A stretch of 64,000 bases of DNA from Fasciola hepatica. Taxonomy: Eukaryota; Platyhelminthes; Trematoda; Plagiorchiida; Fasciolidae. The stretch lies in contig CANUEZ040000024.1 in assembly GCA_948099385.1 (NCBI GenBank), positions 21,402,001 through 21,466,000 on the forward strand, written 5' to 3'. Under the pieces are notes generated by a model. That model worked only from the letters and a program-made list of their open reading frames with translations. It was not told the origin of the DNA and did no database searches. Made by a program: the position numbers and the translations under genes. Below are positions 1-10,700 of the stretch, piece by piece. Numbering within the stretch: position 1 is the stretch's first letter; every line of letters begins with the position of its first letter.

Positions 1-144
1 ACAAGTGCCATCGTAGGGCACCATGGGGTTTGCTGGTGGTAGGTGTTGGGAAAATCTCCAAACTTATTTCTAGATCTTAGAGACGATTGCATACGGTCAA
101 TTATAGGCGATTAAAGCCTGTTTCAGCTTTTCTATTACGTGCTC

Positions 145-250
145 GCATATGAGTGCAATGGAAGGGGCATACCCCATAGCCACTGCGGTCCAAGGATAAC
201 CGGCAACTAGACCCCGAGACCTGGAACGTAGATCCCAACAGGTCAGGGGT
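145..250. repeat. Dispersed repeat, copy 1 of a direct pair
   Basis: This stretch shares a recognisable block with 3286-3412 in the same orientation: both contain GAGT(G/A)CAATGGAAGGGG followed by CCCCATAGCCAC and then a diverged CCGG(C/T)AACT segment. A weaker resemblance may exist near 11.82-11.93 kb. No coding frame is shared. It is probably an old transposon fragment or UTR piece; the family is unknown. Confidence 0.5.
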
Positions 251-856
251 GTTGTAACAAGCCGGGCGGCAGTGGATTACTGGCTAGCACTATAAATACT
301 TCACTTTGAGTTCGAAATTGAAGTGCGTTGATGAATAACACAGTGCTAACCCAATCCGTGCTAGACGAGCGCATTTAACTAAGACGCTACACACGCTAGT
401 TGACGAAGACCAGCCCTGTCTTCTGTGCATGCATAGAACCGTATTCGATAACTGATCACTGGGTAAAGTGCAACTGCTTAGGTAATAAAACTCGTCAACT
501 CCATGCAACGGATCTCAAATTAGTTCCATGGTAATTTATTCGCATTAACTGTTCAATTTGTTTTGACTGTTTCATTCAGTTGTTCATTGAAACCAATGGA
601 GAAGCCTCTTCCGCTATCACTGACTTCTGATTGCCGGTTCTTGAATCACAGCGACTTAGCTAACTAGCATTCTGATAATGACCGAGTGCCTCCAGTTTGA
701 ACGATTTGGCGTGACTTCTAAGACTCTGAAAATCACTAGATTTACCGGCACAGAATGTTTCAAATATTTATGACCGGAAACCTGTATCTGGAAAAAATAG
801 ATATCCTAACGCTACAAACCTCGCGCTCGATTCTGTGATTACTATGGACGACTTAC
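251..856. other. No gene recognised
   Basis: Only short frames interrupted by stops occur here on both strands. I see no motif, RNA gene or repeat boundary that I can defend. Confidence 0.5.
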
Positions 857-1118
857 GTGCTTGACCGCTGCTCACAGCTCCGGCCACTTCTGTCCGCAGT
901 GAAAAACCAAAAAACGGCAACTAGACACACCAAACGAGTGTATTTACAGGAATTACCAACAGTACTTAAAGCGAAAACAGAACATTTCCGGATCCCAGCG
1001 TCCAGCCAGGCTCATGCCATGTCTGGCCGATTGGATTGGTAGAACGTCGGCCAGATTGATTATTGATCAGTAACCCGATTTGCGTCGGACTGCAGATGAC
1101 TGCCCGATTAGATAAAGG
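857..1118 (+). repeat. Inverted repeat, left arm (diverged)
   Basis: This block matches the reverse complement of about 2300-2560. Conserved landmarks are CCCGATTTGCGTCGG at 1074-1088 and its complement at 2330-2344. A translated similarity also survives: VLKAKTEHFRIPASS here against VFKAKTGHSRSQASS on the - strand at the other arm. Substitutions are numerous, so the two copies are old. Either two copies of one dispersed family landed head to head, or this is a large fold-back structure. Confidence 0.6.
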
Positions 1119-2299
1119 GAGTTAGGTCTTGTGTGATCTGACGGTTTGTTGATTATTGATTGCTCGACCCGGTCTGGTATGCATGGACGGACTGGTGACT
1201 TGTTTCAGAGAAAGTTGTTTTGCGACTTCCTAACAACCCTTTTTGGGTGGCTGACGAGTGTCCAGCTACCTTTGTATATTGAGCCTCTTTGGCCAGATAG
1301 ATTTGAAAAAACTGTTTGGTATTTTGATCCGTGGTCCTCTCTTCTCACAACTCGAGTAGAGCCCGTTTTTTAGCCTCGCGGACTTGCTCTACGGTGGCTG
1401 GCAAGTCACGAACGCTGTTTAGGCTTCTAGGTTGCGACAGCCACAACGACGGCTTCAATTTGTGGTGATGGCTTGGGCCTTTGACTTTGGTGGCAGAAGC
1501 TGTTGATCAGGATATAGAAGAGGCCACATTCCACAAGCCAGTTTACACCAAGGAGATTCATACCTGACTGTGCGATGCTATACACCGCTTTGATGGGTCC
1601 GCCTCAAAAATTGACGGTACGTGGTAGTTGGCTAGTGAGTTTTAACGGACCACTACAAGCGCTGGTTGCAACCAGAGGAGCATGTTGGTGTTTTGGTCGA
1701 CTGAGAATGCTCCATGTCTTTCCTGATATGACTGATATGTCGGACGTTGTGTCTAATTTGAGCCGGTTAGGATGATCGTTTGTGCGTGTGCACGAATTTC
1801 CGGCACATCATCACATCGAGGCGTTGACCTGATAATAGACCATTTGAGCGACCAGTAGAATTATTAGAATATACCTATGGTTCGGTGTTGGTGATCGGTT
1901 TGTGTACATTGGGCCGTCTTTGCAGCAAAATCCATGTTTATTGTCACCATATGTAGCGGTTTCGTTTGAACGGGCAGAATCCGCGGAAATCTCATGCACC
2001 ACAATGTCAACAGAATGACGGCGGCTTTCCTAAATTGACTGTTCATGAGATGAATGAGTTTGGTCTTAGTGAAAACTGCATTGTGCTGTTATCCTGTTGA
2101 TCTGTTGATATGATTGATCGGGGCATGGTATCGTGGCAGAATCGTGTTTCAGGCTCGTTGAGCGATTACATTCGTCGACCAGTTGTTGCAGCGTTAGGAA
2201 GTTAAAAACAGAAAACTTTAGGCAAGCCATTAATCCAGTTCGAGCAGGCCGGGCCGGAGTGAATAATCAATAACTTAACGGATTATTTAAGTGGGAACC
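1119..2299. other. Spacer between diverged inverted repeats; no gene recognised
   Basis: The short frames in this interval carry no motif I recognise. The edges (about 1140-1180 and 2225-2280) retain weak inverted similarity (TTGATTATTGATT-like and GGCCCGG-like blocks), so the arms may extend further inward in a more diverged form. Confidence 0.4.
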
Positions 2300-2560
2300 C
2301 CTTTTGCCGACCGAGCAGTCATCTACGGCCCGACGCAAATCGGGTCAACGGATTATCAATCAATCCAGCAAATATTTTAGTCAACCTAATCTGCCTAACA
2401 GGATTTGAACCTAGCTGGACGCCTGAGAACGGGAATGTCCGGTTTTTGCTTTAAATACCACAGCGATTTCTGTAAAACGGACGGTCATTTTTGGAGAGCT
2501 CAGTTGTTGTCTTCTGGTTTTCCATAGCGGGTCGGAGCGATTGGAGTCGAAAGCTGAGAT
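2300..2560 (-). repeat. Inverted repeat, right arm (diverged)
   Basis: Reverse-complement partner of 857-1118. The - strand frame running through 2411-2776 covers this arm and extends beyond it, but only the last 30-45 residues resemble the partner. That frame shows no domain I recognise, so I do not call it a gene. Confidence 0.6.
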
Positions 2561-3285
2561 CGTGTGCGCAGGTTCCCACTCAGGCCGCAGGAGAACCCGT
2601 GGATCATAACACAGAGTAGTGTCGGGTTCTTGTTTGATTTTCGCCAGTAGTCGGGTGTGCAAATCTGAGCAAAAGGATGACTGTAGGCCACAGATGGAAA
2701 TGAAGCACTGAAATCGGTCCTTTGTCAAGGATCCCAGTTTAAAAAAAACCACGTTCGCGGCTGACTGCGCCGGCATAAGTCAAAGTCCTTCACGTCACGC
2801 TTAAATATTTTCGGCACTGGCAAGGTGTATCGAACAATGAAGATGCGCCACTGGTTTCCACAAATGATCGATCTCGAGGGTCGTGAGGTAGTATGAAGTC
2901 TGCGTAACGGGCACGTTCTGTGGGTCCAGGCCTGCTATCTCGTCAGTTGTGTATTTAATACGCCTTCTCTGTTCCGTAGATTTACATGCTCTCTATGGAT
3001 TTCAGCTCTCATGCCATATTTATTTGTCGACTAAAGCCTAATATCTAGGCATCTTTTTGCTTCCTCTCGGGGGTTACGGCTCGACCGCTCACTATAACAC
3101 AGACGAACCTTGGTTATGTCATCCTTTAGCGCCAGTTTCACGGCGAAAATATCTTTCGAACCAGCAGCCGAAATTGGCGTTCGTATTAGGATCGTGAATG
3201 AAATGGAAAATGTTGTGGAATAATGCGTCGGGTGTTGGATCCGCAGCAGCTGAAATGGCATTTATTTATTTTTTATTGCATGACT
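2561..3285. other. No gene recognised
   Basis: There are short frames only. A run TTTATTTATTTTTTATTGCATG near 3261-3282, read on the - strand, looks like an A-rich tail next to the repeat that begins at 3286. That fits a retroposed fragment on the - strand, but this is weak. Confidence 0.3.
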
Positions 3286-3412
3286 GTGCATGAGTACAAT
3301 GGAAGGGGTATGCCCCATAGCCACGAATGCCCACAGAACTACTGGGAACAGCCGGTAACTGGACCTTCATACTTGAAGCAGATAACCACATAAGGTCCCA
3401 ATAGGTCTGACA
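3286..3412. repeat. Dispersed repeat, copy 2 of a direct pair
   Basis: Direct-orientation partner of 145-250, sharing the GAGTACAATGGAAGGGG and CCCCATAGCCAC blocks and then diverging with small indels. No coding content is evident. Confidence 0.5.
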
Positions 3413-3879
3413 AAGTCCAATCTTTCGTCCTTCAGGTTGGGGATCGACTTGAGCTGGCAACTCAGTCGATAAAATCAGTGGAAGAATAATTGATCCAAGC
3501 AAATGGGCTTCCATTCAATCATCCCATCCTGCGAATACTCTTGTCATGACTAAAGGCTTTGGTTGAGAACCCTATTCGTTCTCCTGCTTTGTGGCTAGAT
3601 ACCCTGGCAGTACTCGTCCAACATCTCCCATGAACTGCACAAACACAAATAATTCCATACTAGGCCGGTCGTCGCGCGAGATAATCAGGACCGCGCTGCC
3701 CATCGCAACGAGCGGGGTGGGTAGTGATAAGTGGGCTACTGCTTAGTGTTGCCTCTGTTTTATTCATCCTTTTTCTTTGGTTCCCAACCATCCCTCTTTG
3801 CCACCTCTATCCACCCATAATGCTGCCCCCACTGATTTATTGTCAGACAGTGTCGGGGATAATCCTGTCCAGTAAATTA
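3413..3879. other. No gene recognised; upstream of the first RTE LINE
   Basis: The frame beginning at 3724 runs into the RTE endonuclease but its first 50 or so residues are hydrophobic and unlike that family, so they are probably fortuitous. The interval may include 5' UTR of the LINE. Confidence 0.35.
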
Positions 3880-3899
3880 CATTTTCTCAAGCTTCGTCA

Positions 3900-4640
3900 G
3901 CCTCTGAACCAAGGCTCCTTCAACGTGCGTACACTCATGCAGACTGGTCAGCAGACGTGCCTAGCCCTTACAAAAGATTCGCTGAAGATTGATGTCTGCT
4001 GAGTAGGTGAAACGCGTATCCAGGATTCGAGCAGTGTGATTCAACTAACTGATCCTGGTATCTCATAAAGGTATTTTCTGCATACTTCAGGAAACAAAAT
4101 AGCCAGAGCCGAAGGTCAACGTGATGTAGGAATAGTATTGACTGACAAAGCCGAGGTTGCCCATTCAGACTAGATCCCTGTTAACAGACGTGTGTTGTAA
4201 GACTCCAGGGGTCAGTCGGCGTTCGAAAGGATAGTTGTGTTAAGCGAAATTTGTTTGTGATCTGGGCGTACGTAGAAGAGTGTGTCGTATAATGAATTCA
4301 TCACTTTCGATAGCAGCAGCAAAGGCTCTGATATCGTAGCGTTAGCAGGTGATTCTAATGCACAAGTTGGCAGACAGTGCATCCGAAGGTTGTCTAGATG
4401 AGCGTTATGCCTTACCGTCTCAGTATACCGATAACGGGGATAGGCTTCTCCAGTTTTTTGCAGACAATCGGTTGTTCTTGTCGAGTACCAATTTCTGACA
4501 CAACTCACGTCGCACAGCGACACGGCGCTCTAACTTTACAGTTACTCTAAGCCAGATTGATCATATCGCAGTAAGCTACCAGTCAAGCAGTTCTGCTTAG
4601 AACTGTATATCTTACTGGTCCACGTACGTAGAGTCGGACC
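3900..4640 (+). pseudogene. RTE apurinic/apyrimidinic-like endonuclease remnant
   Basis: In RTE LINEs the N-terminal endonuclease nicks the target DNA to start target-primed reverse transcription. Here its start is visible as SFNVRTLMQTGQQ near 3918-3960, followed by KDSLKIDVC and then a stop. Later pieces of the same domain (RDVGIVLTDKAEV, IVALAGDSNAQVG) appear in shifted frames. In the second of these the expected GDFN is GDSN. At least four stops interrupt the domain, so it is dead. Confidence 0.75.
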
Positions 4641-4651
4641 ATGCATTAGTT

Positions 4652-6480
4652 TTGATGCGATCATCGCTCCAGCTCCATGGTAATCGAAGCAAACCGCAAA
4701 CTTGGTTAGCCGTGAAACGTTTGTGTGATCCAGAAGTTCGCACCAATTGTGAACAGAAATTAGCACATAAGCTAGGAACTACGACGAACAGTAATGTAGA
4801 TGAACGTTGGACCCACATCAAACAGATGATATACGTTGCAGTAGGTTTCGCTTGTGGTCCTAGATCTGATGTCCACCAGGGACACTGGATTTTGGAAGAG
4901 TCATTGAGTCTAATGGAGCAAAAGCGTCAGCTCTCGAACTGTAAGCAGATGAATAAGATGCGAAGACATCCACAGAAGCAAGTTACGAAAAGCCTAAAGA
5001 AGGGTTGCGAAAATTGGTGGGTGAAGGTGGCCGAAGAAATGGAAACAGCAGCTGTCAAAGACTGTTCAAACTTATTCACGACACCGGTGGATGACGAATC
5101 CCGGTCAGTGAAACGATATGTGATAGAAATGGGAAACAGCAAAGGCTCGACCATTGGGCCGAATACTTCGAGGAGTTTAGCTGACCGTGCGCTAGTGTAG
5201 TTACTCCTGTGTTAACAACTGCGATTCTTTGGGAAGTATCACTTGAGCTCCCATCGGAAGTGGAATTGGAGTCATGTATTCGATTACTAAAGCGTGAGAA
5301 AGCGGCCGGTCCTGACGAACTTCACCTAGTTCTTTTCAAACTGGGTGGAAATTCTTTGATAAAATCACTTACCACTTTGCTCCGTGACATTTGGAACGAG
5401 GAGTGTATTGCGTTATCATTGGGCTAGTGGTTGATTGTACCTGATGATTCTAGTAATCATCATGGGATCCGTTTAATTCCGATAGTCACCAAAGTATTAG
5501 CTTCGATTTTACTGCGTCGTCTGACACCTGCTCGCGAGAGGAACGCCCACGAACAACAGGCTGAATTTCGCCCAAGTCGAGGATGCATGAACTAGATTTT
5601 TACTCTTCGCCAACGACTTGAAACGCGTCACACATATTGTTGACCGACAATAATGGTTTTCTAAGATTTGAAAGACGCCTTCGATTCACTTGATCGAACA
5701 GAGCTTTTAAGTGCTCTCAGTCAAAAAGGTATGCCCCAGAAGTTCGTGAACCTACTGAAGTCATTGTATTCTCGTAATTCTGGCGGCATAAGGGTCTACG
5801 GTGAGTTATTCAGTGGGTTCAAAGCGACCAGCGGTGTTCAACAAGGATGTCCTGTCTCCGGACGAAATAATGAAGAATACGTTGCAAAATCTTCAGGATA
5901 TAGGCGTCGAACTAGGAAATCGTGAAAAGCTATGTGACCTAGATTACACGGACGACGTTTTCTACTTGTTCTAATCAACGAAACATGCTCAACGTGCACT
6001 AGATATACTCACAAGAGCTGCAGCTTCATTCGGCATGCGCTTTGCGCCTTCAAAGTGCAAAGTGATGTTGCAAGACTGGGCGTCAACGATTCCGAGCTTG
6101 ATATTTAGGGGGAAGTGCTTGCAAGTGTCGACCGCATCAGTTACCTTGGAAGCAGTGTGATGATCGATGGGAGCACAGTAGTAGAGGTGAGCACGCGCAT
6201 ATCCGAGGCATGAGCGGCGTACGTTGGACTGGCGCCGACCTGATATTCCACTGAAGATGAAAGGTCGTGTACACCGCGCCACGGTGCGTTCGGTTTTGTT
6301 GTGTGGTTGCGAGACTTGAGGTTTGCGTGCGAAAGACATTCGTCGTCTTGAGGTTTTCAACTATCGATTTTTGCGTAGTATTGCTACGATTGAGTGGAAT
6401 AGCCGAGTGAGCAATGCTGAAGTCAGAAAGCGAGCATTGGATACTAATTCACAGAACGTTGTCACAGCGTATCCGGCTTA
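4652..6480 (+). pseudogene. RTE reverse transcriptase remnant
   Basis: The linker upstream of the RT is the longest open piece (4652-5200), with WWVKVAEEMETAA typical of the family. RT proper begins near 5230 (LKREKAAGPDELH) and continues with EFRPSRGCM, DLKDAFDSLDRTE (first catalytic Asp retained) and SGVQQGCPVSG at about 5830-5860. Directly after this the frame shifts, with a loss of roughly 15 codons relative to a normal RTE. The catalytic DYTDD, encoded at about 5943-5957, is therefore in another frame. The C-terminal part (YLGSSVMIDGS, FVVWLRDL) is also broken by stops. Confidence 0.8.
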
Positions 6481-6660
6481 GTAGACCTCGTTGATTGGGG
6501 CACGTGTTACATGTATGGCAAACACACGTCTACCATACCATGCCCTATTCTCCGTTTCTCCTCCGTCACGACGAGACTGTCCCTTGGCGTGGTGTGATGG
6601 TTTGCGTGCCTCCATGACCTAAATCTATACAGGATGTCGTCCTTAAGCCGGATACAGTCA

Positions 6661-7339
6661 TGCCTGACAGGTGAGTGGGTAGAGGCCAAACGAAGTCCAG
6701 TCTCAGAACCAGTTGATGGGAAACATCTGGTTCTATTTACTATGCCCCTGGAGAGGACATTCCAAGGAATAAACACCCAGAGAAAGTTTACCGGTCCAAA
6801 AACCTCCGCTAGATGGACGTATGAGTGGAGTACCTAGGGTTCCTCTCGACGGTGGGAAGTCATCGCACTTTATTGGGCAGCTATCGCCCGCCTAAGCCGG
6901 GCAGTCCCCAGCCCAAAGGATGCTGCCCCGTCCACGTTCCGCTTGCTTCACTGGGTGCATGGGGCTAAGGACTGAATCCGAAAAACGGATCGATAACAAA
7001 GCACCAGTGAAGACAAGACAAAACGCATGCAGTAATCGCACGTAACAGACCAGAAGCAGTTCCTCAGCGAGTTCTTCGGTCACGTTCCCGTGCTGGGTTA
7101 ACGCCCCATTGCCTTGTGGGTCAGACTTTTGAGTCAAAGGCTCCGGTTAGAGTTGCCAAATAAAATCCCTTCTGCGGTGTGGGCAGCCGCGAAGTATGAT
7201 TCGCCCAGAAACCTAGAGTATCTTTCTTGTAAAGGACTTTACTAATTTCCCTCCTTTTAATCTCAGGTCGCTTCAAAACGCCACGGGTAATTGCGACTTT
7301 GATGAAAACAGTTGTTCAGGAGTTGGGTATAAATCAGAT
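6661..7339. other. Between two RTE copies; no gene recognised
   Basis: Probably the 3' tail of RTE copy 1 and the 5' UTR of copy 2. I see no poly-A, simple tail or target duplication that fixes the junction. A GC-rich block at 6870-6970 (GGGCAGCTATCGCCCGCC and following) may be a separate short repeat. Confidence 0.35.
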
Positions 7340-7345
7340 GCACTT

Positions 7346-8415
7346 CTTAAGCTTACGTGTTCACTTCACTTGGCTGCCTTTAACGTCCGCACACTGTCAG
7401 ATAGGGCAACAGGCTGCCCTCGCTAGAACTCTTGACACTTCCAAAATAGAAGTATGCTGTGTGTGGGGTACTAACTGCTTATTATTACTGTCCACCCGCA
7501 ATCCGCACTTCTATATTTTTACATTTTCTATTTCAGCGTATGTTCAATCTGTTGAACCAATAAAGCGTATATTCTGGGCCTTTAATCTCCTTACTCTGAC
7601 GTGATGATTGTTTAATCGAAACAAGATAGACGATAACTAATCGCAATACACAACACTGTGTCTCCGAAACACGCATACAAGACCCCACTTCTGTGTTCAT
7701 GCTTCGTACCACAGATACAACCTCAGTCTTTCACTTCACTCTTCGCGTGTTGGATGATTCGGTATCTAGAGCTCGTGGTCAGGCTGACGTTGGGATTGCC
7801 TTGAGCGTGAAAGCTGAGCGTGCACTGCTGGACTGGATTCCAGTCAGCAGTCGTTTGTGTGCGGTTCGGTTGGACGGCTCTGTTCGTGTAAACAACAACA
7901 AACTGAAGCGCCGATGTTTGTTCGTCGTGGCTGTGTATGCGACGACTGACTGCAGCTCCTCTGAGGCCAAGGACGAATTCTATCAGGATTTGTCTCAGCT
8001 ACTTCGAAGCGGACGTTCAACGAACGTGGTGGTCATTGCTGGGGATTTCAACGGCCAAATGGGCCGTTTGGGAGATTCTGAAAGGCACATTGGAGACCTA
8101 TTTGCTATCCTAGCCGACCGTTCCAATAACGGCGATCGTCCCATTCAGCTGTATCCTGACCACAGACTGTTTCTGGCAAGTACAAACTCCTCCCATAAAA
8201 AGCGGCATAGACTCACATAGCGTCCTCCTTTGTCTTCACAATGTTGGACTCAGATTGGCCATATCGTGATTGGTCACAGCTGGCGTGGACCAACTGAAGA
8301 TTGTCGTTTATTTTGGTCTACGCCTGTTGACTCAGATCACACCCTGGTGCGTGCTCGCTTCCGTTTACGTCTCGTCCGTGGTCGCACCAAAGTAAATGCC
8401 ACGCGTCCCGCGTAG
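7346..8415 (+). pseudogene. RTE endonuclease remnant
   Basis: This is the AP-endonuclease-like domain of an RTE LINE. The start lies at 7370-7470 (GQQAALARTLDTSKIEVCC). A stretch of about 250 bp (7470-7730) does not align and looks like an insertion or strong divergence. The domain resumes with GQADVGIALSVKAERALLDW, then YATTDCSSSEAKDEFYQDL, VVVIAGDFNGQMG (catalytic GDFN retained) and finally PVDSDHTLVRAR (catalytic SDH retained near 8329-8340). Stops at 8218-8220 and 8413-8415 break the frame. Confidence 0.85.
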
Positions 8416-10331
8416 TTGCTTTTAGACGATAACCAGCGACACAGTTTCCAGGTGGAGCTGGCTACGCAGTTATCGATGCAGCCAGATGTTCAGGACCTAA
8501 ATGAACGCTGGCAACGGATCAAGGAAGCTTTGTATGCCGCCTCGAATGCCACAGGGCTCTGGTTCAAGTCGGTCTCACAAACAATGGTTATCTTTGACAT
8601 CAGTTGCTCTGTTAAATGCTCGCAGATCCGTCCCTTCGGATGCCACGTTCAATGAAGTGCGTAAATCCCTGAGACGCCAACTGACTAGGAGCCTGAGGAA
8701 TGACCGTGAGCAGTGGTGGGTTGCGAAATGTAAGGAAATGGAAAAGGCTGCGTCCATTGGCAATGCTCGCAACCTTTTCCATTTGATTAGAGGTACCGGT
8801 CCACGGAAGCCTAGTGTAAGTGAGTTAATTAGGGAATCCGACGGCCCATTGATTCATTCTGAGGGATGTCGTCTGGAACGCTGGGCGGAGCACTTAAGGA
8901 AACAATTCAGTTGGCCCACTTCAACGGTGGACCTTCCAAATATACCTGCCAGCGAAACAATGGACGTAGATATCAGTCCTCCATCAGAGATGGAGATCAT
9001 ACGAGAGATCGGTTACGTGAAAAGGTATAAAGCCGCTGGACCAGATGGGTTGTCTCCATCTTTTCTCAAGAATGGAGGCGAAGCTTTGGTTTCGGAGTTA
9101 ACAAAACTCCGTGTTATTTGGGATAGTGAGCAGATTCCTAGGGAATGGTGTGAATCGGTGATTTGCCGATTGACAAGAAAGGTGGTAGGTCCTCCTGTGA
9201 AAACCACAGAGGAATCAGCTTGGTAAGTATCGCGTCTAAACTGCTCGCCGGTCCTATTTTCCACCGATTGTCCAGTGTCCGCGAAAAGTGTACGCATGAG
9301 AATCAAGCCAGTTTCAGACCCGGTCGTGGTTGTATGGACCACATCTTCACTCTTCGGCAAACCTTAGAGCATAGACACATCTTTCGTAGGCCCACAATCT
9401 GTATCTTTCTTGATCTGAAAGCGGCGTTCGACTCAGTCGACCGCACAGTTCTCTGGCGGTTTCTCTCATTGAAGGGTGCGCCAGAGAAGTTTATCTCTTT
9501 TCAAATGCTTGTATGCGAACAGTCGAAGCCGAGTTCGTGCTTACGGCGATCTTTTCCCTGAGTTCACCAAGGAAAGTGGTGTTTGCCAGGGTAATCCTCT
9601 TTCGCCTTAAACGTGTAAAACTGTTGCAAGACTGGGTTAGCTCTACACCAAACCTCTTCTTAGCAAGGGAAGCCCTAGTAAAAGTGGATAACTTTTATCT
9701 GGGCAGTTACATCTCATCAGGTGGACAGATATCGGATGAAGTGTCGTCACGTATAGAGGGTGCATTTGGCTTTTGACAACCTCAGTCATCTGTGGCGTCG
9801 GCGTGACATCCGATTGTCTCTTGAGGGTAGAGTGTGCACTTCGGTGGTTAGGTCCGTTCTTATATACTGTTCAGAAACATGGCCGTTGAGGGTAGAAGAT
9901 AAGCGAAGACTGTCGGTGTTCGAGCACCAATCTCTCCGTAGCATTGCGCGAGTATGGTGGGAACACCGTATCAGTATTGCTGAGGTTTGGCGTAAGGTGT
10001 TGGGAACCAGAGGTCAGTCTGGATCAAGTACTGAATCTAACCAGGTTAAGGTGGTTGAGATGTGTTACGCATGCCCACCGATAGACTTCCTCAGCGTACA
10101 CTGTTCTCTGAAGCAGGTGGTGAGTGGAAGGTAGGTCGAGGTGGTCAGTCGATGACATGGCAAAAAGGTAGGAAAGCCTTGGCCAGTGGACTTGGCCAAT
10201 TAAGACGTGTTAGACTTCCAGGTTGGGGTCCACGTGATCCGCCTACTAAATGGTTGGAGACATTAAGTGATATGGCTTGGTGCCGCGGTCAGTGGCGTAG
10301 TCGCATTCGGACTCTGTCCTTGTCGTCTTGA
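8416..10331 (+). pseudogene. RTE reverse transcriptase remnant lacking the catalytic FADD segment
   Basis: Linker motifs (LTRSLRNDREQWWVAKCKEME) lead to RGTGPRKPSVSELIRESDG, then YKAAGPDGLSPSFLKNGGE (RT start), NHRGISLVSIASKLLA, FRPGRGCMDHIFTLRQ and FLDLKAAFDSVDRTVLW (first catalytic Asp at about 9425). After a version of GVCQGNPLSP near 9575-9605 the text jumps to LLQDWVSSTPN. Roughly 65-75 codons, including the YADD/FADD box, are missing. The C-terminal RVCTSVVRSVLIYCSETW and SLRSIARV segments follow. Confidence 0.87.
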
Positions 10332-10539
10332 TTTCCCCTTGGTATTTCGGCTTTCTGGATCTGTATCACTATGCTTCTTTTGTCCTTTACTGGACGATGC
10401 CGGAAGGTAGCAACCGAAACCAGATCACAAAAGTACGAGGTTAATAGTTGAATAAACTGAAACTGGAACTCCTAGGGAGTGGAAGAAACCACGTGGCGGT
10501 TAGCAGATAACTTGGCAATGAGGAATGTGAAAATGTACA

Positions 10540-10700
10540 GGAAAATTAGGAAAAGTGGGTGCCTTACGTCTTCGTGGTTGGGGTCCAAAAGATCCGTCAA
10601 CCAGTTGGCTGGAGACACTGAAGGATATGGCAGCGAACCGTGAACAGTGGCAATCGTGTTGTCACTTTCTGTCGAATAAGAATGATTAATGTGTTTGTAC
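10540..10700 (+). mobile_element. RTE 3'-end fragment
   Basis: A second, diverged copy of the C-terminal RTE coding end (RLRGWGPKDPSTSWLETL, DMAANREQWQS) lies 300 bp downstream of the end of copy 2. It is in the same orientation and corresponds to 10210-10320. It is either a 5'-truncated insertion of a related element or a local duplication. Confidence 0.75.

Larger units (their letters stand above)
3880..6660 (+). mobile_element. RTE-type LINE, copy 1 (decayed)
   Basis: A single non-LTR retrotransposon can be followed in the order endonuclease, linker and reverse transcriptase, through several frames separated by stops and frameshifts. Recognisable pieces are FNVRTL...GQQ at the endonuclease start, KAAGPDELH and FRPSRGCMN in the thumb/finger region, DLKDAFDSLDRTELL, SGVQQGCPVSG, and an out-of-frame DYTDD. 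It is the same family as the element at 7340-10331. The 3' end is not sharply defined; the last recognisable coding segment (GHV, ANTRLPYHALFSV) is near 6500-6560. The element cannot encode working proteins. Confidence 0.85.
7340..10331 (+). mobile_element. RTE-type LINE, copy 2 (decayed, better preserved)
   Basis: The order is endonuclease (7346-8415), linker (8416-8800) and reverse transcriptase (8800-10331), all on the + strand. Frames change about six times. The 3' end of the coding part, WGPRDPPTKWLETLSDMA at about 10220-10275, is also found as a separate fragment at 10540-10700. The element lacks the central catalytic segment of the RT and cannot move by itself. Confidence 0.88.
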
